The notes beneath the pieces were generated by a model. That model was not told the DNA's origin. It did not search any database and saw nothing but the letters and a program-made list of their open reading frames with translations. A DNA stretch of 64,000 nt from CBHTSZ01 sp966095765 (lineage in GTDB: Bacteria; Patescibacteriota; Saccharimonadia; Saccharimonadales; Saccharimonadaceae). This document shows, piece by piece, positions 51,593-61,984 of the stretch. Position 1 is the stretch's first letter. Every line of letters begins with the position of its first letter. The stretch spans positions 1 through 64,000 of the forward strand of contig CBHTSZ010000002.1 in assembly GCA_966095765.1 (NCBI GenBank), given 5' to 3'. The translations under genes and the position numbers were made by a program.

Positions 51593-52321
51593 CTAGTACG
51601 TGCCGGTGACAATGATCGTCTGGTTGGTCTTGTAGACACCACCTTCTGTCAGGGGCGCGACGTTGACGAGATAACTGATCGTGAACGTCGTGACACCTGA
51701 GCTCTTTGGCGCGCTCGCGATCACATCGCCGTTCACATACCGGTATTTGTTGGGCGTTGCGTAGTCAGGGTGAGCGACACCATAGCCGAACTGTCCCTGG
51801 TCAGGATTGGCACCTATCGATGTAGGGGAGGTGTTGGCGACGAGGTTCATGCCAAACTGCTCAGTGCCGGTCTGTGATGATGTGGCTGTGCTGAGGGCAG
51901 GAATGCTACGAGTACCTTTTGTTGGAGGTTTGCCCTCGATCTGCACGACATACCCGAAAGATGTATAGTTAAGAACCGAGAAAGTTGCGGTTGCCATACT
52001 CGGTGCGGTAGGCGAGAAAGCTCCAAGACTCGCGTTGGTGGTATTGATCTGAACTGAAAGTGCGGGGTCGGGGGTTGTCTTTGAACCTGCTTGTATCTGG
52101 TAGTTGGCGGAAGCCGCTTCACCAACGGCAACATCACCGAGTGCGTGAGTTGACTGGTAGTTTGCGGAGCTGGACTGCACCATGCTGCCTGAGCCGATCG
52201 TGCTTTCCTCGAACTTGTAGTTAGGAGACTCCAGCTCTGCGTGAGCGGTATGGGAATAGCCAAACACGACGCTAACGCCGACCAAAGACAGGCCTATCCA
52301 TCCCCAAAACCTCTTCAACAT
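51593..52321 (-). CDS. Secreted WxL-like beta protein C, 242 aa
   Basis: A signal peptide (1-28, ending TAHAE) is followed by a Ser/Asn-rich N-terminus with SANYQ-type repeats (SSSANYQSTHALGDVAVG; ASANYQIQAGS). The C-terminal beta domain is shared with proteins A and B (GAFSPTAPSMATATFSV, FGYVVQIEG, QFGMNLVANTSP). It ends TNQTIIVTGTY rather than TYICTPTF. It is the first gene of the locus. TACAAT ends seven bases before the ATG. Confidence 0.72.
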   Translation of the reverse strand: MLKRFWGWIGLSLVGVSVVFGYSHTAHAELESPNYKFEESTIGSGSMVQSSSANYQSTHALGDVAVGEAASANYQIQAGSKTTPDPALSVQINTTNASLGAFSPTAPSMATATFSVLNYTSFGYVVQIEGKPPTKGTRSIPALSTATSSQTGTEQFGMNLVANTSPTSIGANPDQGQFGYGVAHPDYATPNKYRYVNGDVIASAPKSSGVTTFTISYLVNVAPLTEGGVYKTNQTIIVTGTY

Positions 52322-52328
52322 AAGCTCT

Positions 52329-52334
52329 ATTGTA
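52329..52334 (-). promoter_or_regulatory. -10 box of a leaderless surface-gene transcript
   Basis: TACAAT on the minus strand ends seven bases before the ATG at 52321. The rest of the divergent gap to 52430 contains a TATACT near 52396 for the plus-strand gene. Confidence 0.5.
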
Positions 52335-52429
52335 TGGGCAATACCCCTGCGGCTGCAAGCGACTGCCCGTGTTGCGGTCCACAGGCGTAAGCGATATACT
52401 GAGCGTAAGTAATAAGAAGGGTAGAAAAG

Positions 52430-53455
52430 GTGGCGGATTCCCCGTCTTCAGGAAAAGACAAAACAACCGGTGCTCCTGCTCCTGAGGTGTTGAAGCCTCA
52501 GTCTGAAGAATCGACCCCGGCAGCCGAGTCCAAGGGCAGTCCACAGCGTACTGCTGTGCCTTCAAAGCGCTTGAGGCGCGGATCATACCGTCCTAGCCAT
52601 AGGGCGACGTTTATCGGGCTTGCAGTTGTTATCGCCATCCTTGCTATCAACGGCGGTGTTATCTTTTGGGTACTGCGCAGCAATGGCAGTGCTAGCGCTC
52701 AGGGTAATCGCGAAGAAGTAACGTTGAGTAGCGATACGCTCGATAAGCTCGGCGTGAGCCGTAATGCTGTCGGTGACTTAGGTACTGAGCTCGTTGTCGG
52801 ACCAAACTCACGGTTTGGCGGCAACGTGACGATTGCCGGTGATACGAGCGTTGGCGGCTCACTCAGACTCAATAGTAAATTTACCGCTTCAGAAGCTAGC
52901 CTCGCCAAACTCCAGGCCGGCGATACTGCCGTTAACAAGCTCGATGTGAACGGTGACATTACTGCCCAGAGTGTGAATGTCGCGCGTGATCTCGCGGTTA
53001 TGGGTACGACGAGGCTCCAGGGAGCAGTAACGATAAACCAAGTATTGACCGTTAACAACAGCGTGAACGTTGCTGGTAACTTGGCTATCGGTGGCGCGCT
53101 CAGCGTGCGTAACTTCCAGGTCAGCACCTTGACCGTTGCAGGGCACCTCATTAGTACAGGTGCAGCACCAGGCGTTAGTCCTGGCGGGGCGCTTGGCAGT
53201 AGCGGCACGGTGTCTATCAGTGGAAATGACACGGCAGGGACGATCGGGGTTAATATCGGTGTCGGTGGTAGCGCTGGCTGCCTGGCCTCTGTAAGCTTCC
53301 GTCAGCCATTTACCGTAACGCCTCGAGTGGTTGTCACGGGGAGCATGCCGGCAAATATCTATCTCTCAGGACGTACGGCAAGTGGCTTTACGGTTTGTAC
53401 AGCAGCGGCTCTATCTCCTGGGGGCTACTTCATCGACTACATTGTAGTTCAATAG
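52430..53455 (+). CDS. Membrane-anchored beta-helical fibre-like protein, 341 aa
   Basis: A Pro/Ser-rich cytoplasmic N-terminus (1-58) and a membrane segment (about 60-84) lead into a repetitive outside region (about 100-245). Its V-x-G-x-L/I steps (NVTIAGDTSVGGSLRLNS; VNVAGNLAIGGALSVRN) resemble phage tail-fibre or bactofilin-like helices. A C-terminal jelly-roll-like cap follows with Cys pairs (GSAGCLASVSF ... FTVCTAAAL). The start is GTG with GAAGGG upstream. It is divergent from the surface locus, so shared control is possible. Confidence 0.7.
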   Translation: MADSPSSGKDKTTGAPAPEVLKPQSEESTPAAESKGSPQRTAVPSKRLRRGSYRPSHRATFIGLAVVIAILAINGGVIFWVLRSNGSASAQGNREEVTLSSDTLDKLGVSRNAVGDLGTELVVGPNSRFGGNVTIAGDTSVGGSLRLNSKFTASEASLAKLQAGDTAVNKLDVNGDITAQSVNVARDLAVMGTTRLQGAVTINQVLTVNNSVNVAGNLAIGGALSVRNFQVSTLTVAGHLISTGAAPGVSPGGALGSSGTVSISGNDTAGTIGVNIGVGGSAGCLASVSFRQPFTVTPRVVVTGSMPANIYLSGRTASGFTVCTAAALSPGGYFIDYIVVQ

Positions 53456-53521
53456 GTACGGTGCGCACTATTCACTCACTACAGGCGCGCTCGGCGCTAA
53501 CTGATTATTTGTCTTGCCTCG

Positions 53522-53556
53522 CTGTGCGGGAAACGCACAGCCTTCGTTCGCGAAGG
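53522..53556. other. Two back-to-back hairpins in a convergent gap
   Basis: CTGTGCG / CGCACAG (53522-53540) is followed directly by CCTTCG / CGAAGG with a TTCG loop (53541-53556). They lie between the fibre-like gene and atpC. No T-run follows, so termination would be weak or Rho-dependent. Confidence 0.5.
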
Positions 53557-53563
53557 ATCGCAC

Positions 53564-53830
53564 CTACATATTTAAGAACATCATGACTTCGTTGTCGCGG
53601 GCGGTAACAATGCCGTTGTTGATATCGAACTTTATTGGTTCCGCGGAACCGGTCTCGATGATAACTTCACCAGGCGACATGACCGAAAAGAAGTCAGCGT
53701 GGCCGGGCAGTATATCAAACGGACCAACTTTGTTTGCCGCAGAGACAACCGTTGCCGCGCCCTCGTAGTAGATCTTGAAGGGTGCGCGAGCGATGACCTG
53801 TAATTTCTCGTCTGTATCAGGGTGTGCCAT
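53564..53830 (-). CDS. atpC: F1-ATPase epsilon subunit, N-terminal domain only
   Basis: An 88-aa version of epsilon containing just the beta-sandwich (LQVIARAPFKIYYEGAATVV; VGPFDILPGHADFFSVM), which binds gamma and the c-ring. The C-terminal helical hairpin that inhibits ATP hydrolysis in most bacteria is absent (usual length about 130-140 aa). It is the last gene of the operon and starts two bases after atpD. Confidence 0.9.
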   Translation of the reverse strand: MAHPDTDEKLQVIARAPFKIYYEGAATVVSAANKVGPFDILPGHADFFSVMSPGEVIIETGSAEPIKFDINNGIVTARDNEVMMFLNM

Positions 53831-53832
53831 AG

Positions 53833-56118
<2,286 letters not shown>

Positions 56119-56132
<14 letters not shown>

Positions 56133-57600
56133 TTGCAGCCTCCGTATTCGCCTCGGCCGTGGCTGGTTTCTCAGCAAGCTTCTTTGCGGCGTGTTTTTTC
56201 AGCAGTTCGGCTTCGATACGGTCGTAGTCGTCCTCTTTTTTGGCGTGCTTGGCAGCTTCTCGTACAGACTCTTTGAGCGCTGGAACGTCGATGTCCATCT
56301 CTCCGCCGCTTTGCAAGATCACCTCGAGCATCAACTGCTGCTCGACGAGGTTGTGTCGCTCCTCCGGTGGCTGGTGAAGCGCTTCGTAGATGTACTTACC
56401 GAGCGTCAAATCACGCCTCGTTTCGGCGGAGAGCTGTGAACTAAAGTGCGAGAACTCTTCGGCTTGGCGGTATGCAGCAAGTGTCTTAAAGAGGGTGCTC
56501 GAAAGCCGCTTTTGACGAGTGGTTTGTGCCTGACCACCGACACGGGAGACTGATAGACCGGCGTTGACGGCTGGGCGGATACCTTGGCGAAAGAGGCCGA
56601 GGTCAAAGATGATCTGACCGTCAGTGATCGACATGATGCTCGTCGAGAGATAGGCAGTGATGTCGTCGTTTGGCGTGAGTACTACCGGCAGGGAGGTGAG
56701 TGTCTTGCCGTTCGTTTTGAGCTTGCCGGCGCGCTCGAGTAGGCTCGAGTGCGCGTAAAAGATGTCACCGGGGTAACTATCTCGTCCCGGGTCAACTTCC
56801 TGGAGAAGGGAGAGCTGTCGGTAGGCTTCTGCGTGTGAACTGAGGTCATCGTACATGATGATGACATCCCGACCATCTTTGCCAGTCCAGAGTGCCTCAG
56901 CCATGGCACAGGCGGCGTATGGGGCAAGGTAGGTCTGGGTCAGGGAGTCAAAGATGTCGGCAAGCACGACGATGGTGTGCTCCATTGCGCCGGAGTCGCG
57001 GAGCGCGGCGAGCAGACGCTCGACGTCAACCTTGCGCCGACCCATGAGTACATAGACGACGATACGATCAGTGCCTTCTTGGGATGCAGATAGCTGGCCG
57101 AGGAAGGCACTCTTACCGGACTTGCTGTCTCCGAGGATGGCGATACGCTGACCAAGGACGATCGGAAAGAAGCTGTCTACGGCAGTCACACCAGAGGCCA
57201 GCTGTTCATTGAGCATCGAACGAGCCATGATGCCGGGAGCGGGATTAAAGATACCGGAAGTGGCGGTGGTGCGAATAGCGCCCTTGCCGTCGAGTGGCTC
57301 ACCCATCGGAGTCACGACGCGGCCGACAAGACCTTTACCGACTGGAACGCTAAGGATATCGTTTTCAACAACCGCGAGCGTGCCTGGGTCCATGTGCTCG
57401 GAGTCGATGTTAAAGAGGATGACTTTATCGCCATAGGCTTCACGAACCATGCCGCGCTGACCGTCTTCAAAGAGGACCTGGGCGCCGAGCCGGACACCTT
57501 CAAGGCCTTTTACCTCGATAATAAAGCCGTTAACACCGACAACTTCGCCGGTCAGGTTGTCGGCCTCGACGAGTTTTTGGAATTTTTGGTTATCAAACAC
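56119..57600 (-). CDS. atpA: F1-ATPase alpha subunit
   Basis: A 493-aa non-catalytic subunit. Its P-loop is GDSKSGKS (157-164) where GDRQTGKT is usual. The arginine-finger region is recognisable (GIRPAVNAGLSVSRVGG). The C-terminus carries an Ala/Lys/Glu-rich extension (LLKKHAAKKLAEKPATAEAN). The order H-A-G-D-C is the standard F-type order. It overlaps atpH by eight bases. Confidence 0.95.
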
Positions 57601-58078
57601 TACGTAGTACCTCAGTGAATTTCATTCGGTTCGCAAGGATCTGACGACGGAATGACCAGTCAAAGACATGGCTGCCATGGGTAACCACCATGCCTCCGCA
57701 CAAGCCAGAGTTGAACTTGAACGTGACGAGTGCGTTATCGGCAATGTTCTTGCGGCAGGCTTCAACGAGCTGGCGTTTTACGTCGGCAGTAGCGGGTGCG
57801 GCCAGCGTGACGGTGATCGTTGGGGCGGTTTTTTTGGCATCTTCAAGGGCAGCGATCAGCTGCTCGAGATCGGAGCCGCTTAGTAGCTTTTTGCTGCCGA
57901 TAGATCGAACCAGTTCAGTAGCGCCAGGCGAGAGAGCGGGTGGAGGAGTGACGTTTTTGGCATGAACACGCTCCTTGATAGCGTTATGCGCAAACCACTT
58001 TCCGTACTCACGAATCTCGAGTGTGAGCGCCGCAAGATCCTGTAATGAGGAGACGGTATTAGGCAGCTGAACTTTCAT
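57593..58078 (-). CDS. atpH: F-ATPase delta subunit
   Basis: A 161-aa stator subunit. The C-terminal domain is recognisable (ITVTLAAPATADVKRQL; FNSGLCGGMVVTHGSHVFDWSFRRQI). The N-terminal helical domain, which caps alpha, is divergent. It overlaps atpF by 20 bases. The identification rests on both the C-terminal pattern and operon position. Confidence 0.88.
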   Translation of the reverse strand: MKVQLPNTVSSLQDLAALTLEIREYGKWFAHNAIKERVHAKNVTPPPALSPGATELVRSIGSKKLLSGSDLEQLIAALEDAKKTAPTITVTLAAPATADVKRQLVEACRKNIADNALVTFKFNSGLCGGMVVTHGSHVFDWSFRRQILANRMKFTEVLRSV

Positions 58079-58715
58079 CTACCACCTCTTTCTTAAAGTC
58101 ATCTTTGTGCTCCTCAAGCATCTTGGTTAGGTATGGAACCTGCGCCCCAAGATCAACGTCGTGCTGCATCGTCTCGATGAGGAAACTGGCAGCTGCATCA
58201 GCGAGCTTGTTGTCGATCTGAGAGAGGAGTCGTTCTTTTTCTGCTGCGATTTCTTTATTCATCTTGGCAAGCATCTGTTTCTGGTGCTCGGCCATTGCAG
58301 TTTTGAGGTCTTCTTGGTGTTGATTGAGAGCGTCTTGGGTACCGGTGATCGAAAGCTCAGTGTTCTTTTGCAGTTCTTCGAGACTCGCTTTGTATCGTTT
58401 CATTTCGTCTGTGACGATTTCCTGTCCAACCGTGTCGAGCTGCTTGTTGAGACTAGCGGCGGTCTTGCTGAGGTCGAGTTGGAGTTGAGCGGCTGAGGCC
58501 TCAAGGATCTTTTCATAGTTTGCTGTAGCTTTTGCGAGCAACTGCTCCTTGACGGCAGGTGGGAGTTTCACGGCATTTTCCTGCGCACGCTTCTTGTCGT
58601 TGTCATGTGTGTGCGGACGGAAGTGGGCGAGGCCGTGACGAACTGCTACGACAGTCGCTGCACCAATCAGGAACGCGTTGAGAATCAGGATAAATTGGAG
58701 AATGCCGCTGCTCAT
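58059..58715 (-). CDS. atpF: F-ATPase b subunit (peripheral stalk)
   Basis: A 218-aa protein with one N-terminal membrane segment (about 5-25) and a long charged helix (about 40-200) typical of subunit b. It is longer than most b subunits (about 156-170 aa). The segment after the membrane helix is His- and Lys-rich (HFRPHTHDNDKKR). The C-terminus (AASFLIETMQHDVDL) would contact delta. Three bases separate it from the upstream c-like gene. Confidence 0.85.
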   Translation of the reverse strand: MSSGILQFILILNAFLIGAATVVAVRHGLAHFRPHTHDNDKKRAQENAVKLPPAVKEQLLAKATANYEKILEASAAQLQLDLSKTAASLNKQLDTVGQEIVTDEMKRYKASLEELQKNTELSITGTQDALNQHQEDLKTAMAEHQKQMLAKMNKEIAAEKERLLSQIDNKLADAAASFLIETMQHDVDLGAQVPYLTKMLEEHKDDFKKEVVDESSAA

Positions 58716-58718
58716 AAG

Positions 58719-59582
58719 CTATAACCTCGTCAGTATGAAATAGATTGATATTAGTCCAACCGCTAGGATTGCGATCACAAGGGAAGAAAGCTGGATAAGG
58801 TCGCGGTACACCGCCGCTTGCGACATCGGGTTGCGTCCGATTGAGATAATACTGCTTCGGATCATCGAATAGATAATACTGCTAACGATGATGAGCATGA
58901 TGAGAAAAACTGCGGCGCTCAGGACGATCGGCAAGGTACTAACAGTCTTGCCGGCGAGTGCATTGGCAACGTTTTGGAGAGCGGTCGGCACGATAGTCTT
59001 TTCCGGCTCCTTGAAGAAGTAAGCGACGTTGACGATGACCGGCACTTCGCCGAGGGTTACCGAGTGTTCCTTGCCGTCCTTGTCCTTGTAGGTCTGCTTG
59101 GTGGCGTTTTTCATCCCGCCCTGGGCGATGCCGACGATACGCACGTTTGCTGTCGCTTTCATGCCAACACCTTTGAGTGGCGACGCAGTAATGTGGTCGC
59201 CCTGGTGGATCTCGCCGTTGATATCTGAGACGAGAACAGGTACAGTGCCGCTCGTCGCAACCTGCACCTGTTCTTTCGTATCATTTGTCAGTGCAAGCAG
59301 GGAACTGTCGCTGTTGATAACGACGCCGAGGATGCTATCGGCGTTACTCGTTACTGCGGCGGTGACACGATCAGACGTATTTCTCTCGAGGCTGACGATT
59401 GAGCCAAGTGGTAAATCTTCTTTAGTGCTGTACCCCTGAGAGAGAGTTGTGATAGCCGAAGCCAGTGTTGGCACGAGGGCTATAAGGAGTGCCATGCCAA
59501 CCAAACCTGCTTTTATAGCAAAGCCGTAGTTTGACGCCGTCTGTCTATTCTGATTGCCCACCGGCAGGCTGCGCGCTCTCAT
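58719..59582 (-). CDS. Beta-domain protein with c-subunit-like hairpin, first gene of the F1 operon
   Basis: A 287-aa protein. A membrane/signal segment (21-43) leads to an extracytoplasmic beta domain (about 55-190; SAF-like pieces such as TSGTVPVLVSDINGEIHQGD). The C-terminal pair of membrane helices (216-240, 263-284) is joined by a polar loop ISIGRNPMS. The loop and second helix align with subunit c (ARQP loop, then VEALALYGL), but the carboxylate position, 18 residues after the Pro, is Ile270. The start at 59582 is preferred over earlier in-frame codons because a TATACT box lies at 59614-59619. Confidence 0.7.
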   Translation of the reverse strand: MRARSLPVGNQNRQTASNYGFAIKAGLVGMALLIALVPTLASAITTLSQGYSTKEDLPLGSIVSLERNTSDRVTAAVTSNADSILGVVINSDSSLLALTNDTKEQVQVATSGTVPVLVSDINGEIHQGDHITASPLKGVGMKATANVRIVGIAQGGMKNATKQTYKDKDGKEHSVTLGEVPVIVNVAYFFKEPEKTIVPTALQNVANALAGKTVSTLPIVLSAAVFLIMLIIVSSIIYSMIRSSIISIGRNPMSQAAVYRDLIQLSSLVIAILAVGLISIYFILTRL

Positions 59583-59613
59583 ATTATGTTTTCCCGTATT
59601 CCTCTTTAGGTTC

Positions 59614-59619
59614 AGTATA
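59614..59619 (-). promoter_or_regulatory. Promoter of the F1-ATPase operon
   Basis: TTTGCTATACT on the minus strand, identical to the extended -10 of serS, starting a leader of about 25 bases before the ATG at 59582. It shows that the operon starts with the c-like gene. Confidence 0.65.
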
Positions 59620-59717
59620 GCAAAAAGCGTAGCCATTTTAGGGTTTCGTCTGAATACTTGCAAAACCCCTTAAAAAAGGCGCATACTCTAGGGTACATAT
59701 AACTGAGGAGGATCTTT

Positions 59718-60143
59718 ATGGACGTATCAGTTAACTATCTCGCGGTACTGCTCGCCGCACTCTCGACGATGGTAGTGGGAAGCATCTGGTATGCGAAGGG
59801 TGCATTCGGCACTACCTGGGGCAAGCTCGCCAAAGTTGACATGAGCAAGCCGCCAAAAAGAGGGGAATTTGCCTGGCTGATGGGGTCAACGTTCGTCGCC
59901 TCGCTCGTGACGGCTTATGTTCTTGCGCACGTTGCCTTTCTCTCGAACCAGTTCTTCCAAAATAGTTTCCTCCAAGACTCACTCGCGACAGGTTTTTGGC
60001 TCTGGCTCGGGTTCGTCGCAACGCGCATCTACGTACACGATGCGTTTGAGGGGCGACGCAAAAAGCTGACACTGCTCAACGCATCCCACGAGTTAGTGAC
60101 GGTGCTCGTGATGGCGCTCATCATCGGCGCGATGGGGTACTAA
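59718..60143 (+). CDS. DUF1761 family membrane protein
   Basis: A 141-aa protein with four membrane segments. The N-terminal block VNYLAVLLAALSTMVVGSIWYAKGAFGTTW and the later GFWLWLGFVATRI and NASHELVTVLVMALIIGAM are DUF1761 hallmarks. The function is unknown. A GAGGAGGA ribosome site precedes the ATG. It is divergent from the ATPase operon. Confidence 0.88.
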   Translation: MDVSVNYLAVLLAALSTMVVGSIWYAKGAFGTTWGKLAKVDMSKPPKRGEFAWLMGSTFVASLVTAYVLAHVAFLSNQFFQNSFLQDSLATGFWLWLGFVATRIYVHDAFEGRRKKLTLLNASHELVTVLVMALIIGAMGY

Positions 60144-60148
60144 CCGGT

Positions 60149-60685
60149 ATGGGTTTCTGGGACGTCACGAAGCGGATGCTCCAGGGCAAGCCAGCGTTTG
60201 AGGCACCAAAATCAGACGACAACGATAACTGGGATGACGATGCGCCAACAACCGATTTCGCAGAGGATCGTGAAGCGAAACGATCAGAAAAGGCTACGGA
60301 AAGCCTCTATGACGAAGCAGGCAACAAGCATATTCCAGTCGTTGGCGTGACCCATACAAAGTACACGCTGAGCGGGCCCAATACTGAGATATGGGCAACG
60401 GTCCATAACCACTCCGAGCGGTCTGTCATGCTCGATAAGATCATGGTGCTCGGACAGCGAACAGAGCTTGACTATGAGCTGCAGCCTGGTCGAGAACGCG
60501 AGTTTCGGGTCTACCACGGACCGCGCATGACCCACGATAACTACAAAAAAGCCGAACTGTACTACAAGGACGTGGCTTCGGGTGACTACTTCCGGGCCGA
60601 TCATCTGATCGGTTATAAGTATGAGGCCGACAAGACCTACAGCGTCGACGAGCTAGAACTACTGACGCCGATTAATGACGTTTAG
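60149..60685 (+). CDS. Hypothetical protein, 178 aa
   Basis: Not recognised. An acidic, Asp-rich, probably disordered N-terminus (SDDNDNWDDDAPTTDF) is followed by a beta-sandwich-like domain (about 62-178; THTKYTLSGPNTEIWATVHN ... LQPGREREFRVYHGP). It is cytoplasmic. The ATG lies five bases after the DUF1761 stop, so the two are co-transcribed. Confidence 0.6.
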   Translation: MGFWDVTKRMLQGKPAFEAPKSDDNDNWDDDAPTTDFAEDREAKRSEKATESLYDEAGNKHIPVVGVTHTKYTLSGPNTEIWATVHNHSERSVMLDKIMVLGQRTELDYELQPGREREFRVYHGPRMTHDNYKKAELYYKDVASGDYFRADHLIGYKYEADKTYSVDELELLTPINDV

Positions 60686-60707
60686 CCGCGCGGCGGCTGA
60701 TATCCGT

Positions 60708-60713
60708 TATAAT
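60708..60713 (+). promoter_or_regulatory. -10 box of a near-leaderless GH1 transcript
   Basis: TATAAT ends eight bases before the ATG at 60722, with no ribosome site. A GC-rich inverted repeat (GCCGCGCGGC, 60685-60694) overlaps the end of the previous gene. Confidence 0.55.
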
Positions 60714-60721
60714 AATTCCTA

Positions 60722-61984
60722 ATGCAGAAAACTGAAGGCAGTCTAAAATTCCCGAAACATTTCTACTGGGGAGCCGCAACAAGCGCCCATCAGGTCGAGG
60801 GAAACAATCATAACAACTGGTCCGTTTGGGAGCTTGAGAACGCGAAAAGCCTCGCAAAAAGTGCCGAGTACAAACTGAGTGACCTGGCGGTCTGGACCGA
60901 GATCAGGACGCAAGCGACTGATCCGGATAATTACGTCTCCGGTATCGCGATCGACCACTATCAGCGTTACAAGCTAGATCTTGCGATCGCTGAAAAACTG
61001 CACCTCAACGCCTTTCGTTTTAGTATCGAGTGGTCTCGGGTCGAGCCGGAAGAGGGTGTCTGGAACCGCGAGGCGATCGATCATTATCGTGATTACATCC
61101 GCGAGATCAAGGCGCGAGGCATGGAGCCGATGCCGACACTCTACCACTGGACGGTTCCGGTTTGGTTCCAGGAAAAGGGTGGGTTTGAGCAGGCTCGCAA
61201 CATCAAATACTTCGCGCGCTTTGCAGAGCGTGTCATCGACGAATACCACCAAGATATCCGCTATATTACCTCGATCAATGAACCGGATACGGTTGCGAGC
61301 CATGGCTATATCACCCAAGACCACCCGCCGCAGTCGCATTCATACCTCAAGGCATTTCTGGTATACCGGAATCTGCTGAGGGCTCATAAGCTCGTCTATA
61401 ACTATGCACATAAAAAGAGCCGTCGGCTCAAAGTCGGTTTTACGAAGTCATACGCATGGGTGCGACCGGGGGACGACAGGGCAGTGACGCGGTTTGCGGT
61501 CCGCGCTGATCTCTGGCTACGCGACAACCTGCCGCTGCGGTATGTGCGTCGAAAACTCGACTTTATCGGCGTGAACTACTACTTTTCAGATCGTCACGTT
61601 GGCCTTAAGATCGACAACACCAACGAGAAGTTAAATGATTTGGGTTGGGAGATGCGCCCGAGCGACCTCAAGCATGCTCTCATCCGTCTCAAGAGGTGGA
61701 ATAAGCCAATCATTATCACCGAATCGGGCGTGGCTGACCATTCGGACGAGTATCGCAAGTGGTGGATTGCGCAGTCACTGGCGGCCGTGCACGCGGCGCT
61801 TGCGGCCGGAGTGAATGTATTTGGCTATCTCCACTGGAGTTTATTCGACAATTTCGAGTGGGCCTATGGCCGATGGCCACGCTTTGGTCTCGTCGAGATA
61901 GAGTACGATAATGACCTAAAACGAACCGTGCGCCCAAGCGGGCTTTGGTACGGCAAGTTAGTAAAAAAGATGCGAGGACTTTAG
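60722..61984 (+). CDS. Family 1 glycoside hydrolase (beta-glucosidase/galactosidase type)
   Basis: A 420-aa retaining glycosidase with a TIM-barrel. The acid/base is Glu187 (TSINEPDT) and the nucleophile Glu334 (IITESGVADH). N-terminal FYWGAATSAHQVEG and C-terminal HWSLFDNFEWAYG are GH1 hallmarks. There is no signal peptide, so it acts inside the cell on imported or internal beta-glycosides. It is followed directly by a YvcK-like gene. Confidence 0.95.
   Translation: MQKTEGSLKFPKHFYWGAATSAHQVEGNNHNNWSVWELENAKSLAKSAEYKLSDLAVWTEIRTQATDPDNYVSGIAIDHYQRYKLDLAIAEKLHLNAFRFSIEWSRVEPEEGVWNREAIDHYRDYIREIKARGMEPMPTLYHWTVPVWFQEKGGFEQARNIKYFARFAERVIDEYHQDIRYITSINEPDTVASHGYITQDHPPQSHSYLKAFLVYRNLLRAHKLVYNYAHKKSRRLKVGFTKSYAWVRPGDDRAVTRFAVRADLWLRDNLPLRYVRRKLDFIGVNYYFSDRHVGLKIDNTNEKLNDLGWEMRPSDLKHALIRLKRWNKPIIITESGVADHSDEYRKWWIAQSLAAVHAALAAGVNVFGYLHWSLFDNFEWAYGRWPRFGLVEIEYDNDLKRTVRPSGLWYGKLVKKMRGL

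Noticed and set aside
58719..59582. Calling the first ATPase-operon gene a normal atpE
   Set aside because: The length, export segment, beta domain and missing carboxylate at Ile270 all disagree with a functional subunit c.
59583..59663. Longer start for the c-like protein
   Set aside because: The TATACT promoter at 59614 lies inside this stretch, so the upstream codons would not be transcribed from it.
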